From Vibrio neptunius (lineage in GTDB: Bacteria; Pseudomonadota; Gammaproteobacteria; Enterobacterales; Vibrionaceae): 64,000 bases of DNA. This document shows positions 16,219 through 25,251 of this stretch, one piece after another. The position numbers and the translations under genes were made by a program. The stretch covers positions 78,049 to 142,048 of the forward strand of contig NZ_JXXU01000035.1 of assembly GCF_000967495.1 (NCBI RefSeq), written 5' to 3'. The notes under the pieces were generated by a model, which did no database searches, had not been told where the DNA came from, and saw nothing but the letters and a program-made list of their open reading frames with translations. Position 1 is the first letter of the stretch, and each line of letters begins with the position of its first letter.

Positions 16219-16779
16219 TTATTGACCAGACATTAAAGCGCGGCAATAGAGTGAAAGTGGTCCTGTCATCATGTTTTCATCGAGTAGGTCGGTGTTAGGG
16301 TTGCAATTAAGGGCTAAAGCAAACCCGTGCAGGTAATCCGCCAAAAGGTGAATGGCATTACGCTCCTCTGCCTCGCTCAAAGACAATGGTGCGATAATAG
16401 ATTTGAAGCGCTCAACGAAGACCATCGCTGGGCTGACAGATTCCATGCTGAGCAAAGTGGTCAACAATCCGGGATAGCTCTTCAACAACTGGACATAGCT
16501 GGTTGCTAACTGCGTGAGCTCATGCTGCCAGTTTTGGTTAGTTTTAGGCAGATAGATGTCTTCAATTAAGGAAACCGTGATGGCTTCCAGCAGCGTATCT
16601 TTGTTTTTGAAATAGTGATAGATGGCCATAGCGTCGACATCTAACTCACTGGCCAGTGCCCGTATACTAGGAATTTTTCCCTGTTCTTTCATCATTGATT
16701 TTGCAACCGAAAGAATCCGTTCCTCACCTAATTGAGTTTTTTCTCCTGCTGGTCTTCCGCGTTTCTTCTTGACAGTCAT
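16219..16779 (-). CDS. TetR-family transcriptional repressor
   Basis: A 186-residue TetR regulator. A basic N-terminus (KKKRGRPAGEKTQLG) leads into a typical TetR helix-turn-helix: ERILSVAKSMMKEQG ... SIRALASELDVDAMAIYHYFKNKDTLLEAI. The C-terminal ligand and dimerisation domain is divergent. The gene is divergent from a reductase-like gene, and a perfect 25-bp palindrome lies between them. Autoregulation and control of the neighbour are likely. The inducer is unknown. Confidence 0.9.
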   Translation of the reverse strand: MTVKKKRGRPAGEKTQLGEERILSVAKSMMKEQGKIPSIRALASELDVDAMAIYHYFKNKDTLLEAITVSLIEDIYLPKTNQNWQHELTQLATSYVQLLKSYPGLLTTLLSMESVSPAMVFVERFKSIIAPLSLSEAEERNAIHLLADYLHGFALALNCNPNTDLLDENMMTGPLSLYCRALMSGQ

Positions 16780-16804
16780 TTTGTTATCTCGTTATAGTAT
16801 TTTC

Positions 16805-16829
16805 ATTAATTCTACACTGTAGAATTAAT
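16805..16829. promoter_or_regulatory. TetR-type operator, perfect palindrome
   Basis: Two exact 12-bp arms, ATTAATTCTACA (16805-16816) and its complement (16818-16829), flank a single C. It lies 26 bp from the TetR start and 41 bp from the reductase start. Its symmetry and place make it the probable operator for both genes. Confidence 0.85.
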
Positions 16830-16869
16830 GGTGTCGAGTTCGTTTACCTATAACTATCGGAGCTGTTTT

Positions 16870-17400
16870 ATGTCTAACATCGTGTTTATTGCTACTAGTC
16901 TAGACGGGTATATCGCGGATAAAGAAGGTGGCCTTGATTGGCTACATTCGGTCCCGAACCCAGACAATCATGATATGGGGTTCTCTAACATCATGAAGCG
17001 CATCGATGCGCTCGTGATGGGGCGAAACACATTGGATGTGATTTTAGGCTTTGGTGGTGAGTGGCCTTATTCCAAACCTGTTTTTGTATTGAGTAATACA
17101 ATGGACAAGGTGCCTGAAGGTTATGAAGACAAGGTCTTTTTGGTTAAAGGGGTTCTGGAGAGTGTACTGGAGGAATTAAATGGTCAGGGTTACAAAAATC
17201 TCTACATTGATGGTGGAAAAACGGTACAGAGCTTCCTTCAGCAAGACCTGATTGATGAGATGATCATCACTACGATTCCAGTATTACTTGGTGGTGGCGC
17301 GCCGCTGTTTGGTGAATTAGTGAATCCATTGAATTTCAAGCTGCATAAGAGTGAAACCTATCTGGCAGCTATTGTTCAAAGTCATTATTTAAGAGATTGA
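16870..17400 (+). CDS. Dihydrofolate-reductase-like (RibD C-terminal fold) family protein
   Basis: A 176-residue protein of the DHFR/RibD-C superfamily. It has the NADPH-binding features IATSLDGYIADKEGGLDWL near the start, VMGRNTLDVIL, and NLYIDGGKTVQSFLQ with PVLLGGGAPLFG. Such stand-alone proteins are presumed NADPH reductases of unknown substrate. The frame opens at ATG 16828 inside the TetR operator; ATG 16870 has CGGAG upstream and matches the family start. It is divergent from, and probably repressed by, the TetR gene. Confidence 0.85.
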   Translation: MSNIVFIATSLDGYIADKEGGLDWLHSVPNPDNHDMGFSNIMKRIDALVMGRNTLDVILGFGGEWPYSKPVFVLSNTMDKVPEGYEDKVFLVKGVLESVLEELNGQGYKNLYIDGGKTVQSFLQQDLIDEMIITTIPVLLGGGAPLFGELVNPLNFKLHKSETYLAAIVQSHYLRD

Positions 17401-17606
17401 AAAATAGTAGAAACGTCAATGTTTATAATGTCAAATAATTGATATATATAACATTTTAAATGGATGCTCTCTTAGTGTTTCATCAGCTAAATGTAGTAAT
17501 TTCCTATCGCCAGTCACACATCCGAATTTAGCGTTCGATTTATTGTTGTAATTGTTTGTCGAAAAGGGCATTTAGACGTCGATAAATTGGACGTAAAGGA
17601 TTGAAC

Positions 17607-18761
17607 ATGCCGCTTTCTTATGATGATACTCAAAGACTTAGGGAGTTTTACAAAGTTTGTCTCGATAGCCAACATCAGATGTTGGGATATCCAGTTGCGA
17701 CAGATTACGACTATCAGGACCTATGGTCTTTCTTCCAGTTTTCTATTAATAATGTGGGTGACTGGGCGGAAACGTCGAACTACCCAATGAATACCTTTCC
17801 CTTTGAGCAGGATGTTGTTGAGTACTTTTGTCGGCTATTTCACACCAACACAGAGAACGCTTGGGGGTATGTCACTAACGGTGGCACTGAAGGTAATATG
17901 TACGGGTGCTATTTGGCACGCGAACGCTTTCCTGACGGTGTGGTGTATTTTTCCAAGGATACCCACTACTCAGTAATGAAGATTGTTCGCTTTCTCAACG
18001 TTGAGCACTGTGTTGTAGAGTCTCAGGCGAATGGTGAGATGGATTATGACGCGCTTGAATCCGCTCTTAAGGAAAATTGGAATAAACCACCGATTATTTT
18101 CGCCAATATTGGCACGACTATGTTCGGAGCGATAGATGATCTAGAGCAGATTCAGGCTCGATTGTATAACGCAGGATTTGGTCGCGATCAGTACTACATC
18201 CATGCGGACGCCGCGTTACACGGACTAATTGTTCCTTATGTGGACAACCCACCCCCATTTTCGTTCAAAGACGGTATTGATTCCATATCAGTATCTGGAC
18301 ATAAAATGTTGGGCTCTCCGATTCCATGTGGCATGGTGTTGGCGTTGAAAGAGCACACCGATAAGATCAGCCATCAGATTGAGTATATTGCTGCGCCAGA
18401 TAAAACACTCACAGGCTCGCGTAATGGTTTAACGCCTTTATTTCTATGGAAGTTTATTCGAAGTTCCAGCGAACAAGAAAAAAGAGAACGAATTCAAAGC
18501 TGCCTTGAATTGGCAGATGACACGGTTCAGGTACTTAACCAGCATAATATTCCAGCCTGGCGAAACGCCAATTCAACCATCGTTGTATTCCCCAAACCTT
18601 CTGAAGCCATATGGAGAAAGCACCATCTTGCGGTTGCAAATGGTATGGCGCACATCATTATCGCAGGTCAGACAGTGAGCAACCGAAGCAAATTGAATCA
18701 AGTTCTGGATGATTTGATGAGTGAGCAAGCTTATACGGAGATGGCTCTCTGTAAAGAGTAA
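17607..18761 (+). CDS. hdc: Pyridoxal-phosphate histidine decarboxylase
   Basis: A 384-residue group II PLP decarboxylase, the same length as Gram-negative histidine decarboxylases of Morganella, Raoultella and Photobacterium and the siderophore-linked AngH/BasG. Visible features are GYVTNGGTEGNMYG (PLP phosphate loop), FSKDTHYSV (ring-stacking His), HADAALHG (Asp to the pyridine nitrogen) and SVSGHKMLGSP (Schiff-base Lys). It converts histidine to histamine and CO2. AAAGGA ends 6 nt before ATG 17607; the frame itself opens at TTG 17601. No histidine/histamine antiporter, histidyl-tRNA synthetase-like gene or siderophore cluster is adjacent, so its physiological role here (acid stress or a precursor supply) is open. 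Confidence 0.9.
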   Translation: MPLSYDDTQRLREFYKVCLDSQHQMLGYPVATDYDYQDLWSFFQFSINNVGDWAETSNYPMNTFPFEQDVVEYFCRLFHTNTENAWGYVTNGGTEGNMYGCYLARERFPDGVVYFSKDTHYSVMKIVRFLNVEHCVVESQANGEMDYDALESALKENWNKPPIIFANIGTTMFGAIDDLEQIQARLYNAGFGRDQYYIHADAALHGLIVPYVDNPPPFSFKDGIDSISVSGHKMLGSPIPCGMVLALKEHTDKISHQIEYIAAPDKTLTGSRNGLTPLFLWKFIRSSSEQEKRERIQSCLELADDTVQVLNQHNIPAWRNANSTIVVFPKPSEAIWRKHHLAVANGMAHIIIAGQTVSNRSKLNQVLDDLMSEQAYTEMALCKE

Positions 18762-18765
18762 CAGT

Positions 18766-18789
18766 GAAAAGGGCCAGAGTGCCCTTTTC
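18766..18789. terminator. Intrinsic terminator after hdc
   Basis: A 9-bp perfect stem (GAAAAGGGC and its complement) with a 6-nt loop, 5 bp after the hdc stop. The A/T ends allow use on both strands; the convergent operon ends 29 bp further on. Confidence 0.75.
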
Positions 18790-18817
18790 TGATTTGCAGT
18801 GAGGGAAGCTAATTATC

Positions 18818-19495
18818 TTACTCCCAAGAGTAAGTCGTTTTCTTGTTAGGCTTACGCTTCTTTTCAACCTCTGTCGCACACAGATAATCTTCTCGAAAAT
18901 CAGGGTGGTTTTTCATCTCCAATGGGACAAACAGTCTGATCTTAGTCCCCGCGACGACAACTGTTCGATTTCCCATCACGGCGATATCACCACGATGTAA
19001 CCTGATACCCTTCATGGTTTTGACCGATGAGCTAGACGAGGAAAGCACCACTGGATAGCCAAACAACGTCAGTTCTTGATTGGTCAGAGTGACGGTTTCT
19101 TTGAATGTCACCTCAAAATACTGTTCTTCAGAACGGATAATACTTTCCAGTTCACGCACCTTATCCTCCACTGACGCGGAAAATACCCACTGGCCAAGTA
19201 TTGTTTCCCATTTGCCGCCCAGTCGCAGACATTTCTTGTAGAGAAATTGATTCTTGCGGCCACTACTGAGTGTGCAAATGTCGATGCTGCTTTGTTCTTC
19301 AAGGGGAAGGGTAAGCTTAAAAATAGCTTCGTTGGAGTAGTATTTGTATTTGTTCGAGACTTCTTCAACATGCAGCTCAACTTCACCTAACGGCAAGTCA
19401 CGACTGTAATCGTCAATGATGATTTTACAATGAGAACGTCCAGTGGACGCGAGAAAGAAATCTCGCTCTTTTTTCAGAATATTAAAGGTTCTCAT
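18818..19495 (-). CDS. Hypothetical protein, third gene of an unknown operon
   Basis: A 225-residue soluble protein with no recognised family. It has no signal peptide or membrane segment. The N-terminal half alternates short strands (SHCKIIIDDYS, GEVELHVEEV, AIFKLTLPL), and the C-terminal third contains GIRLHRGDIAVMGNRTVVVAGTKIRLFVPLEM, then a basic tail (VEKKRKPNKKTTYSWE). The pattern suggests a beta-rich fold, possibly nucleic-acid binding. Its start lies inside the end of the preceding gene (14-bp overlap), indicating coupled translation and a shared process with its two upstream partners. Confidence 0.6.
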   Translation of the reverse strand: MRTFNILKKERDFFLASTGRSHCKIIIDDYSRDLPLGEVELHVEEVSNKYKYYSNEAIFKLTLPLEEQSSIDICTLSSGRKNQFLYKKCLRLGGKWETILGQWVFSASVEDKVRELESIIRSEEQYFEVTFKETVTLTNQELTLFGYPVVLSSSSSSVKTMKGIRLHRGDIAVMGNRTVVVAGTKIRLFVPLEMKNHPDFREDYLCATEVEKKRKPNKKTTYSWE

Positions 19496-20417
19496 TGTCG
19501 CCGTTCGTTTCTCGTAGAATCTGTTTCATCAAAGCTTGCTGTTCGCGATCAATCGTGTCTTGTTTAACTGGTTGCGCAGGTTCCATCACTTCTTCCCAGG
19601 CGACTTCCGATGTGTTTTCAGTCGATGTGCTTTCACTCGCCCCACGCAGTTTATCAATGCGAGAAAGAATGCTTCCGACTTTGCCACTCGGCTTTATACC
19701 TTGTTTCATCCGACGCTCAATTTCACGATCAGTTTCCGTAGGTTCGACTTTGAGCACGTTCTGCTCAACGTCTTTTTCTCTTTGGTCGAGTGTCTGATCG
19801 AGGTTGTTCTGCACTTCTTGATACGCGTTGATGTATAGCACTTTGAATTCTTCGGCGAGATTCTTCTCAGATAGCGATTTCAGGTAACTGTTTTTACGGT
19901 TAAAGATGTACTTTTCAACGCGAGTTTGCGGATCTTTTTTGATCAGGATGCGATGGCGAGCTTCAAGAATTTCGTTGTTGAGCGGAAGGTCTTTCAGCAT
20001 AGAGAGCAGGGCCAACGCGGGCGGCCACTCTTTACCTGCCACCAAACGCTCACGTAGATGATGAACAATGCGCTCAACATCATCGATGGACAGCTCAGAG
20101 GCAAACGCTGCAAATTCATCATCCGGCTCTGAGCCGTACATGTGAGTGAACTGGGTGGAGAAGTTCTCCTGCATTTTGCCAAAGAAACCCATGATGTGCT
20201 TGCGTTGCTCTACAGAGTAGGGACGAAGCACATCCTTCAAATCCTGATTGAACTCACTGCTGACTTGCATTTGGTTCGAAGTAGTCGCAGGTGCAGCAGG
20301 CGTTTGAGTTTGCTGAACAACGGGGATGCTAGGTTTGGTGACCTGTTGAGTTGTTTGAGCGGGCTTATCCTGACTTTTTTGCTTCCAAGAAGAGGCGATC
20401 TCGTTGATATCTTTCAT
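19482..20417 (-). CDS. Hypothetical protein, second gene of an unknown operon
   Basis: A 311-residue soluble protein of no recognised family. Residues 15-50 are a low-complexity Gln/Pro/Thr/Ala linker, followed by a helical core (DLKDVLRPYSVEQRKHIMGFFGKMQENF ... DDVERIVHHLRERLVAGKEWPPALALLSMLKDLP). A charged region (residues about 200-250) could form a coiled coil. The helical core has the look of a replication or conjugation accessory domain, but I can name none. It lies 7 bp after the winged-helix gene and overlaps the next gene by 14 bp. AGG lies 6 nt before ATG 20417. Confidence 0.6.
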   Translation of the reverse strand: MKDINEIASSWKQKSQDKPAQTTQQVTKPSIPVVQQTQTPAAPATTSNQMQVSSEFNQDLKDVLRPYSVEQRKHIMGFFGKMQENFSTQFTHMYGSEPDDEFAAFASELSIDDVERIVHHLRERLVAGKEWPPALALLSMLKDLPLNNEILEARHRILIKKDPQTRVEKYIFNRKNSYLKSLSEKNLAEEFKVLYINAYQEVQNNLDQTLDQREKDVEQNVLKVEPTETDREIERRMKQGIKPSGKVGSILSRIDKLRGASESTSTENTSEVAWEEVMEPAQPVKQDTIDREQQALMKQILRETNGDNENL

Positions 20418-20424
20418 CTTTTAC

Positions 20425-21102
20425 CTAATCGTCAAAATCAAAGTTGAAGTTCGCCATCTTTTTCTTGAAGGCTTGGTTGGGTGACATTTTGGTCGCTGCA
20501 GGTTTTTTATTACTAAAGCCTTTGCCTTGTCCGTAACTCTTTTCCGTGTGCAGGTGTGCGTGAAGGCGACTGTTAAGGTCATCCTGACTCATCAGTGGCT
20601 GACCAATGGCCTGAACTTTTTCCACAAAGCTTGCCCAGACGTTGGTCTGATTGGCGAAACCAGTGCGGAACATAATGACTTCTGCCCACGACTCAATCAC
20701 ATTAGGTGACAGTTCAGCAAGGTTGATCATTTTTCCATTGGATGCCGATGGATTGAGTGGCTTCACCTGCGTTTTATGGAATTGTGGCACTTTGGCAATC
20801 GGCTCTGAGGTGGCATACACAGGAATAGAGTGCTGGTTGCCAACGTTGATTTTGCACTTGATGTTCCCCTGCTTACGGGTATACGTCTTACTTAGTGAGA
20901 TAATGGCTTGCTCAACCGCCAGTTTGCCAAGGACATGGTCAATCGTGGATTCGGAACCGTTGGTCATTTCCTGCAACTCCGCCATGGTGGTAATCACTGC
21001 ACCGCTGCGATCGGACAATTCTGCCAGAGCGAGCAAGATGAGCTTTTCTTCCATAGTGACACAAGCATGAGACCAAACTCGTTCAATAAATTTTGAAGAC
21101 AT
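20425..21102 (-). CDS. Winged-helix / DnaT-like protein, first gene of an unknown operon
   Basis: A 225-residue protein. The N-terminal 80 residues form a helix-turn-helix of the replication-initiator type: FIERVWSHACVTMEEKLILLALAELSDRSG, then TTMAELQEMTNGSESTIDHVLGKLAVEQAII. The middle resembles DnaT-type single-strand DNA binding domains (SPNVIESWAEVIMFRTGF...VWASFVEKV). The end is a basic stretch (KKPAATKMSPNQAFKKKM) capped by an acidic FNFDFDD tail, reminiscent of partner-binding tips such as that of SSB. The open frame begins at 21168, but ATG 21102 gives the natural start. It leads a three-gene operon of unknown function; a role in DNA replication, restart or repair is inference. Confidence 0.6.
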   Translation of the reverse strand: MSSKFIERVWSHACVTMEEKLILLALAELSDRSGAVITTMAELQEMTNGSESTIDHVLGKLAVEQAIISLSKTYTRKQGNIKCKINVGNQHSIPVYATSEPIAKVPQFHKTQVKPLNPSASNGKMINLAELSPNVIESWAEVIMFRTGFANQTNVWASFVEKVQAIGQPLMSQDDLNSRLHAHLHTEKSYGQGKGFSNKKPAATKMSPNQAFKKKMANFNFDFDD

Positions 21103-21195
21103 GTTCTGAATCCAGAAATAACAGACTAATAAGGAAATTATACGATTTGACAGGGCGAACACCAACAATTGATCTCAGTGTTCGCCTTGATTTCG

Positions 21196-22497
21196 TTAAA
21201 CCAGCGTGAGATTGGCGGCAGTTTGTTCACCCATCTCGAACAGTTTGTCGAAAATACGTTCGCCATCAGCTCTAAGACCGTTGTGCTCGTATTCGTTTGT
21301 TATCCACGCTTTAGCATTGGGCAACATTGCCAGAGTTTCGCGGCTGATGTCCATTTCAACAAACATGTCATCGGCGTAAACCGCGCAGCTGACCGGTACT
21401 TTGTTGTTTGAAAGCTGCTCAGCATCATATAACGGCGACCAGTCCTGCTTTTCTGCTAGTAGGTCAGCGGCTTGTTTTAGCGGTTTTAACGTTACATATT
21501 GGTCAAACATCCAAGGGAATACCATTTCGCCAGTAAAGTAAAATGGCTGGCCCGACTGATAATTAAACGCCTGATGATCTTGACGAACGCGGTGTGCACT
21601 CCACTTTGAAGCAAAACCCTGACAGTAGATAGACTCGTGCAAAATGGCATAAATCGGATTGGTCTGGAAGTTTTGTTCCATCAGCATACTATTGAGGAAT
21701 TCATAACGAAGCTGAGGCTTACCGTTCACTGTAATGAACGCGTTTTCAAGCAAGTAGTAAGTGGGTAGGAAAGTATCACTAACGCCAAAGTTAATTCCAA
21801 TTTGCTGGAATTGTTCAATGGTAAAACGCTGGCCATTGGGCAGAAACTCTTCATTTTGCAAAAGATGATCAGCAATCTGCTGACATAGCTGCTGAGCTTT
21901 CGGGAACTGGCTAAAAAATGCTTGGTTCTTTTCCATCGTACGCTTAAACGTCGCACGATAGACATCGTCTGGGTGACGGGAAACAGAAGGCACGCCGCCT
22001 GTGATGTAGCTACGCGACAAGCTGTCTGGGAACATAGACAGATAAGTCAGAGAGCAGAAACCACCAAAGCTCTGGCCTAGGATAGCCCATTTATCGACAC
22101 CGAACTGTTCACGGATGAATTCCGCATCTCGCACTATGTTGTCAGCGCGAAAATAGCTAAGATACTCTGCTTGTTGTTGTGGTTGTATATGGGCCAATGT
22201 TTGGTGATTAACAACCGAGCTGTTACCCGTGCCCCGTTGATCAAGCAACAACACGCGGTAGTTTTGCAGTGCGCGTTTTATCCACCCGTTATTGCCGTTT
22301 TGGCGGGGTGACGGAAACCCTGGTCCACCCTGAAAATAAACCAGCCACGGTTTAGACGAATTCTTATCTTCAACGAGAGACACTTCACGCGCAAAGATGT
22401 CAATCTGTCCTTGTGCTGGGTCTGAGTAATCCAGTGGCACTGAGAATATGTGGGGGATGTAATCTAGTCCTGCATCAATAAATGCTTGAGCGTTCAT
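21196..22497 (-). CDS. Alpha/beta-hydrolase, S33 prolyl aminopeptidase-like
   Basis: A 433-residue serine peptidase of the proline iminopeptidase group. The oxyanion motif is VYFQGGPGFPSP (GGPG) and DQRGTGNS follows. The nucleophile elbow is GQSFGGF, and the catalytic His lies in NEYEHNGLRAD near the C-terminus. The insertion between the two halves fits the large S33 aminopeptidases that release N-terminal proline from peptides. There is no signal peptide, so it is cytosolic. AGGAATT lies upstream of ATG 22497. It is monocistronic. Confidence 0.88.
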   Translation of the reverse strand: MNAQAFIDAGLDYIPHIFSVPLDYSDPAQGQIDIFAREVSLVEDKNSSKPWLVYFQGGPGFPSPRQNGNNGWIKRALQNYRVLLLDQRGTGNSSVVNHQTLAHIQPQQQAEYLSYFRADNIVRDAEFIREQFGVDKWAILGQSFGGFCSLTYLSMFPDSLSRSYITGGVPSVSRHPDDVYRATFKRTMEKNQAFFSQFPKAQQLCQQIADHLLQNEEFLPNGQRFTIEQFQQIGINFGVSDTFLPTYYLLENAFITVNGKPQLRYEFLNSMLMEQNFQTNPIYAILHESIYCQGFASKWSAHRVRQDHQAFNYQSGQPFYFTGEMVFPWMFDQYVTLKPLKQAADLLAEKQDWSPLYDAEQLSNNKVPVSCAVYADDMFVEMDISRETLAMLPNAKAWITNEYEHNGLRADGERIFDKLFEMGEQTAANLTLV

Positions 22498-22729
22498 TAT
22501 TAATTCCTTTTCTGAAGTCGGGCTACTTTACTCTGGTTGAAGCGGATAACCAATCCTATCCAGTCAATTCTGAGCTACCTATAGTTGACTGTGTCCGACA
22601 TTGCCCATTGGATTTTACTTAGTCGTGCCTTGTCAATTTGGTGTGATATTTTACTCAGGTAGAAAAGAGAGCTTTTGGGATATCTAGTGATGGTGTAAAT
22701 TGGTGGAAAAACAATCAGGTATCTCCACT

Positions 22730-23314
22730 ATGCAAAACTATTTCGATTCTCCGTTTGCGGGCAAACCGATTGCGGAACAAATTACAAATCCCAATATTAT
22801 TGTTGGCCGGCACAGTTACTATTCTGGCTATTATCATCAACACAGTTTTGATGATTGTGCCCGATACCTCTCTGCTGAGCGTGATGATGTTGATAAGTTG
22901 ATCATTGGTAATTTTTGCTCTATTGGATCTGGTGCTGTGTTTATGATGGCTGGAAATCAAGGGCATCGTACTGACTGGGCAAGCACTTTTCCTTTCTTTT
23001 ATCAGGACGATCCAAACTTTTCTCAGGCAAGAGATGGTTTTCGGCCAGCAGGTGATACTGTCATCGGAAATGACGTGTGGATTGGGTCTGAGGCCATAAT
23101 TATGGCTGGGGTTAAAATTGGGGATGGCGCGGTCATTGCCAGCCGAGCGGTGGTAACAAAAGATGTGGCACCCTATGAGGTTGTTGGATCTAATCCAGCC
23201 AAGCACATCAAGTTTCGTTTTAGCCAAGAACAAATTAAGCAGCTATTGGAAATGGAGTGGTGGCATTGGCACGACGAAGAGCTAAAGGGGGGCGATGGAA
23301 TGGTTGTGCTCTAA
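22730..23314 (+). CDS. catB: CatB-type (type B) chloramphenicol/xenobiotic O-acetyltransferase
   Basis: About 194 residues with a left-handed beta-helix. Strong CatB hallmarks are [40 protein letters not shown], the catalytic His in [12 protein letters not shown], and [25 protein letters not shown]. Family enzymes acetylate chloramphenicol with acetyl-CoA; chromosomal vibrio members may have weak activity and another natural substrate. The frame opens at 22700, but ATG 22730 matches the family start. I see no recombination site around it, so it is not an obvious integron cassette. Confidence 0.85.
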   Translation: MQNYFDSPFAGKPIAEQITNPNIIVGRHSYYSGYYHQHSFDDCARYLSAERDDVDKLIIGNFCSIGSGAVFMMAGNQGHRTDWASTFPFFYQDDPNFSQARDGFRPAGDTVIGNDVWIGSEAIIMAGVKIGDGAVIASRAVVTKDVAPYEVVGSNPAKHIKFRFSQEQIKQLLEMEWWHWHDEELKGGDGMVVL

Positions 23315-23527
23315 AGATATTGCAGCGCTTCACCGCTACTGGCAGAGTTATATTGCTGCTTCGTGATAGTCAATATACAGCCACAAATGGCTTTTAAGTC
23401 GATTAGGTCGGCAGAGGTAGCCGCCTTACAAACATTCAAAAATTTTGAATGAATAGCTCAAATTCCTATGCTCAAGATTCGATTTGAGGGCGATAGACTG
23501 TAGTTATCGCTCTTGAGGAGAAAGAAA

Positions 23528-24376
23528 ATGAGTCAACGTCGAGAAATTCGTCAAATCATTCCAGCGCACGCCACATCCGATGGCGATGGGGTCAAAATTA
23601 GCCGCGTGGCGGGTTTTAGCAACGCAGGTTTTTCGCCGTTTCTGATGATAGATGAGCTGAAGTCCGATCAGCTTTCTGACTATGTAGGCGGCTTTCCCCC
23701 CCACCCTCATCGTGGCATTGAAACTTTGACCTATATGCTTAAAGGTCACTTCCAACATAAAGATCACATGGGGAATGTGGGTGAATTGCGTTCTGGTGGC
23801 GCTCAATGGATGGCGGCAGGACGTGGAGTCATCCACAGTGAGATGCCTATCATGCAAGATGGTGACCTACATGGTTTCCAAATTTGGATAAATCAGCCAG
23901 CGCGCGACAAGATGAAACCCGCTCAGTATCATGACTTTCAGCCTGAAACCATCACAGAGTATCAAGATGAGAGCGTCGGAGTATTACGCGTTCTAGCGGG
24001 TGAGGTATCGGTTGACGGGCATGTTCAGCAAGGGCCGTTGAGTGAAACTGGAGTCCCTTTATCTGTTTCTGATTGGCGAGCTGAAACTAACCACCAGATT
24101 AACTTACTTACGCCGCTGAAATTTAACATGATGCTGTATGTTTATCAGGGTGAAATTAGCTTGAATGGACAGCACGTGCAACACGGTGAGATGGCATTGT
24201 TATCAACGGGTGAAGCCGTGAGTTTAGTTGCAACAAAAAGCAGCGGAGTATTGATTCTCCTTGGTGAACCTATTGACGAGCCCATCGTGCATTATGGTCC
24301 ATTTGTAATGAACAGAATGCAAGAAATTGAACAAGCGATCAGCGACTACAACAGCGGCGAGTTTGAAAAATACTGA
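23528..24376 (+). CDS. Pirin family protein (bicupin, quercetinase-like)
   Basis: A 282-residue pirin. The N-terminal cupin carries the metal ligands in FPPHPHRGIETLTYMLKGHFQHKDHMG, and WMAAGRGVIHSEMP follows. The C-terminal cupin is more degenerate. Bacterial pirins have been described as quercetin 2,3-dioxygenases or metabolic regulators. GAGGAG ends 7 nt before ATG 23528. It is monocistronic, with a terminator about 120 bp downstream. Confidence 0.9.
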   Translation: MSQRREIRQIIPAHATSDGDGVKISRVAGFSNAGFSPFLMIDELKSDQLSDYVGGFPPHPHRGIETLTYMLKGHFQHKDHMGNVGELRSGGAQWMAAGRGVIHSEMPIMQDGDLHGFQIWINQPARDKMKPAQYHDFQPETITEYQDESVGVLRVLAGEVSVDGHVQQGPLSETGVPLSVSDWRAETNHQINLLTPLKFNMMLYVYQGEISLNGQHVQHGEMALLSTGEAVSLVATKSSGVLILLGEPIDEPIVHYGPFVMNRMQEIEQAISDYNSGEFEKY

Positions 24377-24496
24377 TACTAAACCATATGAATAGATAGT
24401 TGCACTATTTCGTCTAAACTTTACCTATTAGCTCCTGAACTTGGGAGCCATTGAACACAAAAAGCGAATAATCCACTGCCATTCACTTTTTGTTTT

Positions 24497-24524
24497 GCCA
24501 CGTGTCTAAGATACGTGGCTTTTT
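24497..24524 (+). terminator. Intrinsic terminator
   Basis: The 7-bp stem GCCACGT / ACGTGGC is followed at once by TTTTT. It lies 120 bp after the pirin stop and would end plus-strand transcription. Confidence 0.75.
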
Positions 24525-24619
24525 CTTTGATATAGCAAAACATGGTTGACGTTCTAGGTGGTGAGTTATTACTAGGTCACTTTCCGTATCCGGTGAAATA
24601 TTTTAGTCACGTCAAACGG

Positions 24620-24641
24620 CCTACCAGCAACAGCTGGCAGG
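24620..24641 (-). terminator. Weak hairpin at the end of the cus operon
   Basis: A 9-bp stem with one G-U pair in the minus-strand RNA and a 4-nt loop starts 9 bp after the cupredoxin stop. Only GTTTG follows, so it may be a weak terminator or a 3'-end protecting hairpin. Confidence 0.4.
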
Positions 24642-24650
24642 CAAGGAACG

Positions 24651-25199
24651 TTACAGTTCGAAAGATTTGACCATGCCAGCTTCAGCATGGCCTGGAATGT
24701 TACAGGCAAACTCAACGTTATTGTCACCATGGAAATGCCACAGTAACTGCTTGGCTTTGCCCGGAGCAACCGTCACTGTACTGCCAGAATCATGAGCGTG
24801 GTTGCCCATTTTCTTCATCATCTCACGGTGCTTGAGTTGCTCTTGCGCTGAGCCAATGGAGAACTCATGGTCGATTTTCCCTTTGTTCATGACCACAAAC
24901 TGGACTACGTCATTCGGTTCTATATCCACCTCTTTTTTGAATGTGATGCTCATATCATCGTCAAGGATCACGTGGACCACTTTGTCCGGCTTAGCACCTT
25001 TGGCAGGCATACCGACATCGGACATTTCGTCCATGTTCATTTGTGAGTGGTCCATCCCCTTCATATCGCCCATCATTTTCGAATGGTCCATACCTTCCAT
25101 ATTCACTCTGGAATGATCCATGGATGAGTGATCCATTTGAGCGAGAATTTGAGTGCTCGCTAGAGTCAGTGCAAGTGCCAGAATTGTTTTTTTCATCAT
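24651..25199 (-). CDS. Periplasmic cupredoxin with Met/His-rich N-terminal segment
   Basis: A 182-residue secreted copper protein. A signal peptide (MMKKTILALALTLASTQILAQ) is followed by a repetitive segment with several MDHS/MxH units (residues about 22-60), typical of copper-scavenging periplasmic proteins. The C-terminal cupredoxin domain has its type 1 copper residues in DHEFSIG (His) and CNIPGHAEAGM (Cys, His, Met). AAGGAA lies just upstream of two consecutive ATGs (25199 and 25196). It is the last gene of the cus operon, 52 bp after cusA, and probably carries or buffers copper or silver for the pump. Confidence 0.87.
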   Translation of the reverse strand: MMKKTILALALTLASTQILAQMDHSSMDHSRVNMEGMDHSKMMGDMKGMDHSQMNMDEMSDVGMPAKGAKPDKVVHVILDDDMSITFKKEVDIEPNDVVQFVVMNKGKIDHEFSIGSAQEQLKHREMMKKMGNHAHDSGSTVTVAPGKAKQLLWHFHGDNNVEFACNIPGHAEAGMVKSFEL

Positions 25200-25251
25200 T
25201 GTTTCCTTAAGTAGTAGGGTGCCCCGAAGCACTGAGCGACGGGGACATGGT

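Noticed and set aside
22498..23400. catB as an integron gene cassette
   Set aside because: No attC-like site or short flanking repeat was found on either side.
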